Positions 25,534-35,108 of a stretch of 38,367 bases of DNA are shown here, in pieces. The stretch comes from Acidobacteriota bacterium. GTDB taxonomy: Bacteria > Acidobacteriota > Vicinamibacteria > Vicinamibacterales > UBA2999. The notes beneath the pieces were generated by a model that worked only from the letters and a program-made list of their open reading frames with translations, searched no databases and was not told the DNA's origin. The stretch covers positions 1-38,367 of the forward strand of contig JACPPO010000060.1 of the NCBI GenBank assembly GCA_016190945.1, in the 5' to 3' direction. Position 1 is the first letter of the stretch. Each line of letters begins with the position of its first letter. The translations under genes were made by a program, and so were the position numbers.

Positions 25534-26415
25534 ATGACACACGTCTCCATTTTTTTGATCTCGGTTTCCTCGTCGGGTACTTCATTGTCAAGGAGATGTA
25601 CAAAAAGGAGCAGCGGGACGTCACGCTGCTCGACTCGCTCCTCGTCTACTTGGTCGTCGCGACGCTGGTCGGCGCGAGGCTCGGCCAGGTGCTGTCTACG
25701 AGCCTTTGGAATATCTGAGGAATCCCCTCGAAATCGTCAAGATTTGGGAGGGCGGCCTGGCCAGTCATGGCGGTTTCGCGGCCGTCCTCCTTGCCCTCAT
25801 GATCTTCTGCCGCACGCACCGTGACGTGTCCTTCCTGTGGCTTGGCGATCGTCTGGCCATCCCGATCATGCTCGCGGCCGGATTCATCCGGGATCGGGAA
25901 CCTTTTCAACTCCGAGATCATCGGGCGGCCGGCCAGCGTCTCCTGGGCTGTCATCTTCACGGCGGTCGACGCCGTGCCGCGCCACCCGACGCAGATCTAC
26001 GAGTCACTCGGCTACCTCGCCACGTCGCTCACCCTGTACGTGTGGTATCGGGCCACCGGACGTCAGCCGCGCGAAGGGCGGCTCCTGGGGATGGCCATGA
26101 TCCTCGGCTTCGGCTGGCGCTTTATGGTCGAGTTTCTTGAAGGAGAACCAGGAAGCCTTCGAAGTGGCGCTTCCCCTTAACATGGGCCAGCTGCTCAGCA
26201 TTCCCTTCATCCTGATTGGGCTGTTCTTGCTGTTCAGCGATCGGGAAGGCAGAGCCATCTTTGCAAGACAACGATTGAAGATTCTATTCCTTGTGGCTTT
26301 GCTGGTTCTCGCAGTCGCGGCGCTGGTCACAACGACCACGGCGCCTGTCTTGACTGCGGGGCATCAGCCGCGGAGCGGCGAAGTGGCAGAGGTTGACCAG
26401 ATCTCCGATCATTAA
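25534..26415 (+). pseudogene. lgt: decayed prolipoprotein diacylglyceryl transferase (lgt)
   Basis: Translated pieces in three frames assemble into an Lgt-like membrane protein: FDLGFLVGYFIVKEMYKKEQ, SLLVYLVVATLVGARLGQV, EIVKIWEGGLASHGG, IGNLFNSEIIGRPASVSWA, DAVPRHPTQIYESLGYLA, GFGWRFMVEFL, KENQEAFEVALPLNMGQLLS. The catalytic His-Gly region (ASHGG) and the RLGNLMNSE-like block are present. Frame changes are needed at the T7 run 25550-25556, near 25694, at the GGG near 25890, and near 26137. All are single-base events. The very N-terminus is not recognisable. Either a dead copy with a functional lgt elsewhere, or an error-prone stretch of assembly. Confidence 0.85.
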
Positions 26416-26963
26416 GTTATCCGGTGCTCGCCACGCTCGCCCGCGTACCGTAGACCGCGCAGTCTTCCTCGCGTCCGGCAAACCGGGGAGCTTGCGGCCC
26501 GCGAACAGCCTTGAGTCCTTTCGCGGTGCCCCCTGGAAACTCCGAAGCGATCCCCCCTGAGCCGGATAGCTCACAGAGATGATCGTGCGGTCTACTTCAT
26601 GAGGGAACGCGGAAAGAAAATTGAGTGGCCTTGTGCAAATCGACGAAATGCGAGTTCGGGTGCATCATGATTGGAACGGGTGCCGGACCGCCGAAGTTCG
26701 ACTGGGCGATCTCCAGCAGACCCACTGGTTCCGGCCACCTGGGGCACCGCGTCCACTGGTGCATGGTTATGTGTCCTGCACCAGCATCGTGAGTGGGGAC
26801 ATTCCACACGATTGCAACTGCTCAAAGGCGTCAGACGCGCCCCATCGGTTACTCGTCTGCGTTCTCAAGAAGCACAATCTCACCTCTGCGTGTATGGAAC
26901 TTGCGCGACGTGCCGACGCACAGCGATTATCGCCAACGAACGGATGCACACGTCCGCTGGCCG
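26416..26963. other. gene-free stretch after the lgt remnant
   Basis: Open frames on both strands (for example 26621-26974 plus, 26592-26825 minus) have no family-like sequence and unusual composition. I see no gene, strong hairpin or tandem repeat here. Confidence 0.5.
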
Positions 26964-27602
26964 CTACACGATAATGCCCTTCCGAACCGCATAGAGCACG
27001 ATCTCAGCCGTGCTGTGCAGATTGAGTTTCTGCATCAGATTCGCCCGGTGGGTCTCGACGGTCGAGAGCCCGACGTTGAGCTGGGTGGCCACCTCCTTGT
27101 TGGAGCGTCCTTCGGCAAGCAACTGGAGGACTTCGTTCTCCCGGTCGGTCAGTAAGTCAAAGGAATCCGTCAGGCCACGCGCCTTCAGCCGGCGGATGTA
27201 GTCTTCCACAAGCACGGCCGTCACGGCTGGACTGAAGAACGGTTTCCCCGAGGCGACGGCGCGCACCGCCGGGAGAAGGTCCTCGTCGGTCGCGCTTTTG
27301 AGCAGGTAGGCGCGAGCACCCGCGGCGAGGGCCCGAATGATGTAGGACTCGTCGGCATGCATGCTGAGGATGATGACGCCCGGCGGTCTCTCGAGTTTCT
27401 GCGTACGAGCCGCGACGTCGATTCCGTTCAGCTTCGGCATCCCGATGTCAAGGATCAGGAGATCGGGTCGGTGCTCCTCGCTGAGCCGTACGGCTTCGAG
27501 GCCATCGGCGGCTTCAGCCACCACGGAGTGTCCGGCCTCTTCCAGCAAGCTCCGCAAACCACGGCGCACAATACTGTGGTCGTCAGCCAGCAGCACGCGC
27601 AA
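26964..27602 (-). CDS. NarL/FixJ-type response regulator
   Basis: 212 residues. Receiver domain with Asp7/Asp8, phospho-acceptor Asp52 (LLILDIGMP), Ser80 and Lys102 (YLLKSA). A LuxR-type helix-turn-helix follows at about 150-212 (LTDRENEVLQLLAEGRSNKE, VGLSTVETHRANLMQKL). It overlaps the upstream histidine kinase gene by 20 nt, so kinase and regulator form one operon. Targets are unknown; the divergent trehalose gene lies beyond the kinase. Confidence 0.95.
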   Translation of the reverse strand: MRVLLADDHSIVRRGLRSLLEEAGHSVVAEAADGLEAVRLSEEHRPDLLILDIGMPKLNGIDVAARTQKLERPPGVIILSMHADESYIIRALAAGARAYLLKSATDEDLLPAVRAVASGKPFFSPAVTAVLVEDYIRRLKARGLTDSFDLLTDRENEVLQLLAEGRSNKEVATQLNVGLSTVETHRANLMQKLNLHSTAEIVLYAVRKGIIV

Positions 27603-28947
27603 GCGGCACCTCCGTCGACGGTGCTGGCCACGGGAGACGAATCGCCAGCCGGGTGCCTCCGCCCTCGGTATTCCCGATCGTCATCACGCCCTGCAGTTCC
27701 TTGACGCGCTCTTCGATCCCGCGTAACCCGAGGCCGGTGCCACGTCGGGTGGAATCAAAACCGACGCCGTCATCGGTCACCGATACCTTTAGTTCGTCAC
27801 CCTCCCTCTTGACACTCACGCTGATCGAGCGCGCCATCGAGTGTCGGACGCAATTGGTCAGGGCCTCCTGGACTGCTCGATACATGCACGTCCGATATCG
27901 CTCGGGCAGGATGTCGAAATCGCCATCCATATGTAAGTCGACGTTCAAACCGTACCGGCTGATGACATCGCGGACGTGCCATTCGAGCGCCGCCTGCAGG
28001 CCGAAGTCATCGAGCATGCTGGGGCGCAAACCGAGCGCGAGATCCCGGACCGTTCGGAACATGCTGTCGACCAGGTTCTTGGATTCGGCGACTGCCGCAC
28101 CTATGCGTGCGTCGGCTGGTGCTGGCGTCCGCTCGATCCGGCCCAGTTCCATCCGCAAGGCCGTGAGGACCTGTGCCACGTGGTCGTGGAGCTCGCGCGA
28201 CAGGTGTTTCCGTTCTTCTTCCTGAGCGGCATCCCGCTCTTGCGCGAGCTGGCGCATCTGCCGCTCGGCTTCCTGGGCGACAGCCCGCTGCTCGTCGGAT
28301 CGCCGCTCGAGGGTGCGAAGCCGCAAGACAGCGACCACCGCCACCGCCATGCCCAGGAGGACTGTCTGCCAGAGTAACCGACGCAGGTCGTCACGAAAGG
28401 CGGCCTGGCGGCGCGCGACTTCGGCGCGCTGCGCATCGAGGTTGGCATTGTTCAGCTCCTCGATCTCCTGGGCGATCGTGAGGATTGCTTCACGCCGCGG
28501 CACCACTTCTTGCCGCAGAAAGTTCGCACTGCGAAAGATCTTCTCAGTGATCGTCCAATCGAAGAGCGGCTCGAAAGTTTGCCAATACTCGTCAAGTTGT
28601 GCCTCCAGGCTGCGAATCCGCTCGGCCTGTGGTTTGTCAAGCACAAGCAGTTCGACTACTGTCGCCCTGTTGTTCTGACGGAACTCGGTGATCCGCTCGC
28701 GGTACTCCGGTGCCCGCTCGCGCGCCACGTCGAGCAGATAATCGCGCACGAAAATACCCGAGAGATTGACGTCGGATCGCAGACGCCGAAGTGTGGCGTC
28801 TACCTTCTGATGGTGGGTATTCAGCTGATCGAGCTGAGTGTAAATCTCCTGGGCTTTGCGTGACGAAGCCACCATTGACACGACGATCAACAGGAGAAGG
28901 CCTCCCAGCCCAAGCGCCGCCACGATCCACGTTCTGAATCGCATCAA
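27583..28947 (-). CDS. membrane sensor histidine kinase (NarX/DesK type)
   Basis: 454 residues. Membrane helices at about 7-28 and 191-210 bracket a helical periplasmic sensor of about 160 residues that resembles CHASE3 (RSDVNLSGIFVRDYLLD). A cytoplasmic coiled coil leads to the HisKA_3 box ERKHLSRELHDHVAQVL with His254. The ATPase domain has Asn365 (EALTNCVRHS), DDGVGFD (392-398) and GTGLGLRGIEERV. Partner of the NarL-type regulator directly downstream. The signal sensed is not known. Divergent from the trehalose-phosphate synthase gene across 155 nt. Confidence 0.94.
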   Translation of the reverse strand: MMRFRTWIVAALGLGGLLLLIVVSMVASSRKAQEIYTQLDQLNTHHQKVDATLRRLRSDVNLSGIFVRDYLLDVARERAPEYRERITEFRQNNRATVVELLVLDKPQAERIRSLEAQLDEYWQTFEPLFDWTITEKIFRSANFLRQEVVPRREAILTIAQEIEELNNANLDAQRAEVARRQAAFRDDLRRLLWQTVLLGMAVAVVAVLRLRTLERRSDEQRAVAQEAERQMRQLAQERDAAQEEERKHLSRELHDHVAQVLTALRMELGRIERTPAPADARIGAAVAESKNLVDSMFRTVRDLALGLRPSMLDDFGLQAALEWHVRDVISRYGLNVDLHMDGDFDILPERYRTCMYRAVQEALTNCVRHSMARSISVSVKREGDELKVSVTDDGVGFDSTRRGTGLGLRGIEERVKELQGVMTIGNTEGGGTRLAIRLPWPAPSTEVPLARAAG

Positions 28948-29102
28948 GAACCTCCGGACGCCTCGATGCGCCGCCAGATAAGGTTAACGTGTCTCACGAC
29001 CGGGTAAGCATCCTGCAAACAGGGGAGATTGCCCCGCCGCACTGACCCATCCGGTTCCCCCTCAATAGGCGCGAAAGCCCCCTCTCAACCGGATAGCTCC
29101 AA

Positions 29103-30716
29103 GTGGATGCTGCGTTGTTCACTGAATTCGTGCGCAGGGGCAAGTTCGAAAACGAGAGGCTCGAGCAACGAGAACCGAATTCATACTCGTGGACCGTCGA
29201 ACACATGCGCGCGTGCCTGGATGCGTTCGATGGGACTGGGCCGATTGTGGTGCTCGCCAATCGGGAGCCCATCCGGCACGATCGTGCGGCCGACGGCCGC
29301 ATTGTGGTGAGGCGTTCGGCCAGCGGGCTTGTGACGGCATTGGAACCGCTGATCGAATCGTGTTCAGGAGTATGGGTGGCACATGGTGCCGGCACCGCCG
29401 ACCGCGTCGTCGTCGATTGGCGGGACGGGCTGGACGTGCCGCCCGCCAATCCCCTGTACCGCCTCAGACGGGTGTGGCTCAACGAGCGTGAGGAACGAGG
29501 GTACTACTACGGGTTTGCGAACGAGGGATTGTGGCCTCTGTGCCATCGGACCCACGTACGACCGGTTTTCCGCTCGGAAGACTTCGACGCATATCAGAAC
29601 GTTAACAGGCGCTTTGCCGAGGCGGTCCATGAGGAAGTGGAAAGCGACTCTCCTCTGATCCTCGTGCAGGACTACCATTTCGCACTCGCGCCTCAAGCTA
29701 TTCGCGCGCACCTTCCGCTCAGTACCATCGTCGCCTTCTGGCATATCCCATGGCCGCATCCGCGCGACTACGCAGTTTGCCCGTGGGGCCGAGAGCTGCT
29801 CGAGGGTCTCCTTGGCAGCACGATTGTTGGATTCCAGACGCCGGGAGATTGCGAGAATTTTATCGAGACCGTCGAGTATTCGCTCGACGCCCATATCGAC
29901 CGCGGGCGAAACGTCATCGCCTACGGCGATCGACGGGTGACGGTTCACGCCTATCCGGTGTCGGTCGAATGGCCGAATCGTCTGGCGAGCCAATCGCCGC
30001 CCGTTGAAACGTGCCGGGCGGTTGTCCGTCGGCAGTTGCCGCCGGACGTCCGCCTGGCCGTCGGCGTGGATCGGTTGGACTACACGAAGGGGATCAACGA
30101 GAAGTTTCTGGCGGTCGAGCGGTTGCTCGAATTGCACTCAGAGTTCCGCGAGCGCTTTGTCTTTGTTCAAATCGCTGAGCCAAGCAGGGAGTGCCTCGCG
30201 GCCTATCAAGCGTGCCGATCCCAGTTGGCACAAACCGTCGATCGCGTCAACCTCCGCTTCGGCACAGACCGCTACCGCCCCCTCATCCTGCTCGAAGCAC
30301 ATCACGAACCCGCGGAGGTGTACCAATTCCTGCGGGCAGCCGATGTGTGCTACGTCGGAAGCCTCCACGACGGGATGAACCTGGTCGCGAAGGAATTCGT
30401 CGCGGCACGAGATGACAATCAAGGGGTGTTGGTGCTCAGTCGGTTCACGGGCGCGGCCCGGGAACTCACTGATGCATTGCTGGTGAGTCCCTTTGCCATC
30501 GATGATTCCGCCCAGGTCCTTGCCCGAGCACTGGATATGACGCCAGAGGAACAGGCGAGCCGCATGCGTGCCATGCGAGCTGTGGTGGCGGAGTTCAACG
30601 CGTATCGATGGGTCGTCGAGATGCTGACGGATGCCGCCCGTCTGAGGGCGAATCGAGATCTTCGCCACTATCACGAGGCGAACTGGCGCGCCGACACGCT
30701 GCCGGCGCAGTCATGA
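29103..30716 (+). CDS. otsA: trehalose-6-phosphate synthase (GT20)
   Basis: 537 residues, GTG start at 29103; TAG at 29094 blocks upstream extension. Transfers glucose from a nucleotide sugar to glucose-6-phosphate. GT20 marks: NREPIRH (53-59), SGLVTALEP, HIPWPHP (214-220), GVDRLDYTKGINEK (321-334), HDGMNLVAKEF (422-432). The 45-residue leader before NREP (EQREPNSYSWTVEH) is shared, as I recall, by a subgroup of these enzymes. No trehalose phosphatase (otsB) is adjacent. Likely part of osmotic or desiccation defence. Confidence 0.92.
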   Translation: MDAALFTEFVRRGKFENERLEQREPNSYSWTVEHMRACLDAFDGTGPIVVLANREPIRHDRAADGRIVVRRSASGLVTALEPLIESCSGVWVAHGAGTADRVVVDWRDGLDVPPANPLYRLRRVWLNEREERGYYYGFANEGLWPLCHRTHVRPVFRSEDFDAYQNVNRRFAEAVHEEVESDSPLILVQDYHFALAPQAIRAHLPLSTIVAFWHIPWPHPRDYAVCPWGRELLEGLLGSTIVGFQTPGDCENFIETVEYSLDAHIDRGRNVIAYGDRRVTVHAYPVSVEWPNRLASQSPPVETCRAVVRRQLPPDVRLAVGVDRLDYTKGINEKFLAVERLLELHSEFRERFVFVQIAEPSRECLAAYQACRSQLAQTVDRVNLRFGTDRYRPLILLEAHHEPAEVYQFLRAADVCYVGSLHDGMNLVAKEFVAARDDNQGVLVLSRFTGAARELTDALLVSPFAIDDSAQVLARALDMTPEEQASRMRAMRAVVAEFNAYRWVVEMLTDAARLRANRDLRHYHEANWRADTLPAQS

Positions 30717-31231
30717 GACGCCCATGTACGTGACGCAGGACCGCGCCCTCATTGACCACAGCCAGAGTAGGGTCGCGTCGGATTGGCCGACGTTATTCCC
30801 CCTCGGTGGTGAGTTGAGATTTCTGGTGCACGGAGTGATGACTGGTCGCGGTTCCGTCGTTCGGTGGTCGTCCCGACTCCTCGGAAGAGAAATCCATGTG
30901 TCGCCCATGAGCGGAACGTGGCTGCGAATACACGAGGCTGAGGACAACAAACATGGGGTGGAAGCCTGACCGACCATGCCCAAATCGATTGCGGGGTCCG
31001 CCGCGATCATGAGTAGCGGCATTCTCCCCCTCGAAACGCGAACAATGCTCCCGCTGCTGCGACATCCATACTTCGGCCCGGCAGGACGTAGTCTGCCGGC
31101 CTGCCGCGACTGAACCAGTCCACTTACCAGATGGCGAACCTCGCTGCTGGGAGCCCGGCACTGGTGCTGGCGCGCGAGGTTCCGCCGCCGCCCGCGTGGG
31201 TGATTCGTCTGCGTCCGGATGTTGAGTTCGC
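30717..31231. other. gene-poor stretch between otsA and the acyltransferase-like gene
   Basis: A short open frame at 30724-30969 (82 codons including the stop) contains TGRGSVVRWSSR, faintly like a PilZ motif, but the rest does not fit. I do not call it a gene. No strong repeat or hairpin was seen; the promoter of the next gene must lie near 31100-31220. Confidence 0.4.
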
Positions 31232-32434
31232 ATGAGCGCGATTGCCCTAGAGATCACTCCCCCGGCCCAGAAGTCGGTCAGACCTTCCCGAACCGTCGAG
31301 GGTATCGTGCCGGCGGCGTCGGCGCGTTCGGGCTTCGTCGATCTCACACGAGCGGTGGCGATCCTGCTGATGCTCCAGGGGCATACGCTGCATACCGTGC
31401 TCGCGAGCGACGCCCGCACCGGTACTGCGTTCTACATTTGGTCGTTCCTGCGCGGCCTGACGGCATGCATGTTTCTCCTGTTGTCGGGATTCGCGTTCAC
31501 GTTCGCCACCCGTCGGCATTGGGTCGACCATCTGACGTTATCCCCGACGATCGGGCGGCGGCTGCGCCGGTTCGGATTCTTCCTGCTGCTCGGCTACGCG
31601 CTGCACTTTCCGATGGCCAAGCTGGCGCACCTGTACGGGATGAGTGAGGAGCGCTGGCGAAGTTTTCTCGTCGTGGACGTATTGCAATGCATTGCAGTGA
31701 TGCTGATCCTTTTGCAAGGGCTGGTCCTGGTCACCCGTACTCCGAGGCGCTACGCAAGTGTGGCGGCAGTCGGCTGCCTCGCGATCGTCGCGCTGACACC
31801 AGCTATGTGGCGGTTCGACTGGACGGGACCGCTACCCGTGGGCCTTGCCGCCTATCTCTCGCCGGCCACTGGCTCATTGTTCCCGCTGTTTCCCTGGGGC
31901 GCGTACGTGTTGCTTGGTGCGGTGCTTGGCGATCTCTACATGCGCCGCGGTGCTATCGACGTCGCGAGCTTCGGCAATCGTGTCTTGTTGCCAGGCGGTG
32001 TGGGCCTAGTCGCGCTGTCAATTGTGGGCGCAAGCATGCCACTGGCCCCATTAGGTCCGACAGACTTCTGGTTGACCAGCCCGAATCAGTTTCTGCTGCG
32101 CGCCGGGCTGGTGCTGCTCGTCCTGGGGGCGCTGGCTCACATAAGCCAGAGAATCTCCAGGCAACCCTATGTCGTGCAGGCGCTCGCCCAAGAGTCGCTC
32201 ACGGTCTATGCCATCCACCTGTGCATCGTCTACGGGTCGGTGTGGAACGTTGGCTTGCGGCAGCTCGTCGGGCCAACCCTGAGGGTGATTCCGGCGCTCG
32301 GCTGCATAGTGGTGGTATGGGGGGCCATGGCGCTCCTCGCTTCCGCTTGGCACTGGTGTAAGCACCGCGAGCCCGGCGCTGCGAAGTGGGTCCGGCTCGG
32401 GGTATCAGGACTCCTGCTCGGCACGTTGATCTGA
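31232..32434 (+). CDS. multi-pass membrane acyltransferase-like protein (HGSNAT/DUF1624 type)
   Basis: 400 residues with about ten membrane helices. The start of the conserved part, FVDLTRAVAILLMLQGHTL, followed by FLRGLTACMFLLLSGFAF, is typical of the heparan-alpha-glucosaminide acetyltransferase-like/DUF1624 group and related acyltransferase-3 proteins. The His in QGHT is the expected acetyl-accepting residue in that group. Such proteins move acetyl groups across the membrane onto sugars. The first 30 residues are a soluble leader. Its stop touches repeat A copy 2. Confidence 0.75.
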   Translation: MSAIALEITPPAQKSVRPSRTVEGIVPAASARSGFVDLTRAVAILLMLQGHTLHTVLASDARTGTAFYIWSFLRGLTACMFLLLSGFAFTFATRRHWVDHLTLSPTIGRRLRRFGFFLLLGYALHFPMAKLAHLYGMSEERWRSFLVVDVLQCIAVMLILLQGLVLVTRTPRRYASVAAVGCLAIVALTPAMWRFDWTGPLPVGLAAYLSPATGSLFPLFPWGAYVLLGAVLGDLYMRRGAIDVASFGNRVLLPGGVGLVALSIVGASMPLAPLGPTDFWLTSPNQFLLRAGLVLLVLGALAHISQRISRQPYVVQALAQESLTVYAIHLCIVYGSVWNVGLRQLVGPTLRVIPALGCIVVVWGAMALLASAWHWCKHREPGAAKWVRLGVSGLLLGTLI

Positions 32435-32531
32435 AACCAGCCACGGGCTCCGCCCTTGATATCCCGCAGAGCCCGTGGCTGGTTGCCAGCACCTCTTGGC
32501 GCGCTCCGCGCGCCTAGGACCGCTATGCGGC
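32435..32531. repeat. dispersed palindromic repeat A, copy 2
   Basis: Homologous along its length to 5620-5725. Arms AACCAGCCACGGGCTC (32435-32450) and GAGCCCGTGGCTGGTT (32469-32484) are a perfect 16-bp inverted repeat. GGCGCGC/GCGCGCC (32498-32514) is a second perfect stem around TCC, and CCGC/GCGG (32520-32530) a third. It starts right at the stop of the acyltransferase-like gene and sits where the radical SAM gene loses its C-terminus. Confidence 0.85.
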
Positions 32532-33747
32532 CGCTCCATTGGTGGGATGAGCCAGTAGCGCGTCAATGGGATACCGTTGACGGTCGGACCGTCCTGCATC
32601 GTCCGCTCCCAGTTGGTAAAGTCGACCGTGCCGGGGAACGGGGTCAGCATCACAAACTGGGCAAACGACACGCGGGCCCGTTGCGCCATGTCGGCGGTGG
32701 CCTCAAACGTCTGCGGCGTATCGGTGGGCAGTCCGAAGATGAACGACCCGAGCACGTGCACGTCATGCGACCTGAATGCTTGCAGTCGACCGACGAGGGC
32801 CTCTCCCGCATCATTGAAATTCTTGAATACGGCTTTCAATCCCTCCGAGGTCACGGATTCGACACCGACCAGCGCGCCGCGGATCCTGGCGCGCCGCATA
32901 GCCGCCAAAAACTCGGCATCCTCCGCAGCTTCCATCGTGATTTGCGTGCAGAAGACCATGTCTTCCGGCAACTCCTCGAGCCGCGCCATCAGCCCGAACC
33001 GCTGTTGCCGGAGTTGCACCAATCCCGCGAGGTGATGCCCGTCGCTCCGTCGCCGGGCGGCGGCGAGGTCGGCGAGCGTGACCGGATAGAAATTGTCATC
33101 AGCCAGCAGGATGAACCTAAAACCCACGCGGCGGAGCGCAACGATTTCCCGGACGACGTCTGCGACGCGCCGCTGACGCGGCTTCTGGCCGTCGGTACGC
33201 CAGACGGAGCAGAACGAGCAGTGTTTCGGGCACCCGCGCACCGTTTGCACGGAGCCCCACATATATCGGTTGCTCGGCAACAGATCCAGCGGGCTGGCGT
33301 GAACGCGTTGCCGTCAATCCTCCCGCCGTCATAGCGTGCACGCGGTGTACCGGCAGCGCAGTCACCAAGCACCGTTGGCCAGACCAGTTCGCCATCTCCT
33401 GTGACCACCGTTTGCGCCGCGCCGTGCTCGCGCGCTTCGTCGGGAAAGAGTGTGGCGTGGATACCGCCGAATACGACACAGGCGCCCCGCGCTCGCCCCT
33501 CTCGCCCAAGCCGGTACCCGCGCCACGCATTCGCGGTATGAATTCCAATTCCGATCACGTCGCCGGCCTGGACGCGGTGCTCGGTAAACGCGTCGCTCGA
33601 GACGAGCGGGATGGTCGACAGTATGCCAGGTGGCAAGGGTTGCAATCGCCACAATTCGTTCGAGCTGCGCAACTGGTCGAGATCAGCGCCGAACGCAGAG
33701 GCGAGATTGAAATAATTGTCGCCAATCCACGTGTGCGAGGCGATCAC
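32532..33747 (-). pseudogene. B12-binding radical SAM protein, frameshifted and 3'-truncated
   Basis: Starts GTG 33747 (MIASHTWIGDNYFNL). The N-terminal B12-type domain (GDVIGIGIHTANAWRGY, VVFGGIHATLFPDEA) leads in another frame to the radical SAM core RGCPKHCSFCSVWRTDG, with the CxxxCxxC cluster ligands, then ADDNFYPVTL, RIRGALVGVESVTSEGL and VLGSFIFGLPTDTP. The frame change is near 33286: CGCTGGATCTG should read CGCTGGGATCTG, one G lost. The conserved sequence ends at PLTRYWLIPP. The usual C-terminal part is replaced by translated repeat A. Function unknown; dead unless the frameshift is an error. Confidence 0.85.
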
Positions 33748-33973
33748 TCTTCTGTCCAGTCCCCCCCCATCCGCCTCGGACCGGGCCCCGGCATGTCGTC
33801 CAGCTCACGGTACGGGCCCTCAATCCGCCATCAGATCACGTCGTCTCGAAAGGCCGGGGCCGTTGGCGCTACTGAAACGGTTCTTCGGCTCGGCAGCCTG
33901 TTGTGGATATGCCGCACATTCGACCGAGGGCCGGCAGACGATTGCAAACGGCGCTGACCTACGCGGTCGGCGT

Positions 33974-34053
33974 GATTAGAAGACGCCGCGCCCGAGATTT
34001 CTGAAGACGCGAGGGAGCCAGTGCGGGGCGACGAGATGAATGCGAGGAAGAGA
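33974..34053 (-). repeat. repeat B copy 1, coding a short conserved C-terminal peptide
   Basis: An 80-nt segment matches 37688-37767 without gaps at about 68 positions. On the minus strand both code a peptide ending WLPRVFRNLGRGVF followed by TAA; here it reads SLPRIHLVAPHWLPRVFRNL. No start codon or promoter was placed for this copy. The rest of 33748-34096 contains no gene; it is the upstream region of the radical SAM gene on its left part. Confidence 0.7.
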
Positions 34054-34096
34054 TGTGAGGTCTCCATATCTCGGGTGATGTGACGGCGATGACGGC

Positions 34097-34669
34097 CTAT
34101 TTGGCCGTGATGATGGGATGACCCCGCCGGTTCTGCTGCCAGCAACCCTCATGCTCTTCGAAACAGACCGGCGACTCCTCCCCCTTGCTGACTACCAGCA
34201 CGCGATCGGCAGCGAGGCCAAGGCTAGCGAGATATTCCTTGACCGCGTTGGCGCGCCGCTCGCCGAGGGCGAGGTTGTACTCGCCGGTCCCGCGGGCATC
34301 GCAATGCCCTTCGATCGTGATCCGGGTCGAGGTCCAGCGCCGCAGCCACTCGGCATTCTTCTGCAGAACAAGGCGCGCGTCTTCCCTGATCAGGGATTGG
34401 TCGAAATCGAAGAACGCGTCACCAAGTGGCCGCTCGGCATTCAGCTCGTCGAGCGTCTTGCGTGCAAAGATCTCCTCCTCGGTCAATGCCGCGGCTGGTG
34501 CTGGGACAGGCTTGGGCTCTGGAGGGAGGGGAGGAGGCGGTGGTGGAGCCGCCGGAGCCGGAGGCGGAGCAGGGGGAGCACTGGCAACTGGCTGGACCTT
34601 CTTGCCACAACTCGCTGTCATGATAACAGCGCACGCCACGACAATCATCAGTACGGGTAGGTGTCTCAT
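34097..34669 (-). CDS. pal: Pal/OmpA-like peptidoglycan-associated lipoprotein
   Basis: 190 residues from ATG 34669, with GAGAGG 7 nt upstream; the longer frame to 34762 lacks a signal. Signal peptide and lipobox-like end VIMTASCGKK, with an untypical Thr at -3. A Pro/Ala-rich linker follows, then the OmpA-like domain: FFDFDQSLIREDARLVLQKN, ITIEGHCDARGTGEYNLALG, ERRANAVKEYLASLG. Pal anchors the outer membrane to peptidoglycan with the Tol system. No tol genes are adjacent. The end (CFEEHEGCWQQNRRGH) carries two Cys that may form a disulfide, as in many Pal proteins. Confidence 0.9.
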   Translation of the reverse strand: MRHLPVLMIVVACAVIMTASCGKKVQPVASAPPAPPPAPAAPPPPPPLPPEPKPVPAPAAALTEEEIFARKTLDELNAERPLGDAFFDFDQSLIREDARLVLQKNAEWLRRWTSTRITIEGHCDARGTGEYNLALGERRANAVKEYLASLGLAADRVLVVSKGEESPVCFEEHEGCWQQNRRGHPIITAK

Positions 34670-35108
34670 CGGATGCCTCTCGTATCGGGTACTGCTGGTC
34701 CCGACGCATCGGCGTAGAGCGGACGACTGGACCCGCAGCAGTTCGCCTCCGCGGAATTTCACCGGTCAGATATCCACCGGTATCATTCGCCGTGGCGATA
34801 TCAGGTTCGTCGGACAGGATGCCGGCTGCAGCGCTGTAAACCCATCCTGTAAAGACAGGAGATTGGCACCGGAAATCTTGGAGCCCGTGTGCCGGCGGCG
34901 AGCCGCTACTTGAAGTTCTCCGCGACCATTCACAATCGGCTGTCTGGCACATGCGTCGCCCTCTTCGGAGCTGGCGGCTTGGTCTGGCGCGCGGTCGTGC
35001 CGAGGACGGCCACAATCAAGTCGTCTGGCGCCAGTCGATTGGCGTCGCCTTCGCTTGTTGCTGCCGACGTACTCATAATTGAGGCGGGCATCGTTCATAA
35101 GAGCCACG
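34670..35108. other. gene-free stretch between pal and the M23 peptidase
   Basis: No convincing gene on either strand. On the minus strand TCCTGT and ACAGGA (about 34845-34860) form a small hairpin around CTTT, which could sit in the pal leader or end the peptidase transcript. The pal promoter probably lies at 34690-34800 but was not resolved. No riboswitch family was recognised. Confidence 0.4.

Noticed and set aside
26592-26974. Short frames on both strands after the lgt relic
   Set aside because: No conserved motif, no ribosome site, overlapping each other.
30724-30969. Possible PilZ-like small gene with TGRGSVVRWSSR
   Set aside because: The rest of the PilZ pattern (RxxxR head and following strands) is absent.
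34670-35108. Riboswitch upstream of pal
   Set aside because: Only a short hairpin is present; no known aptamer core was recognised.
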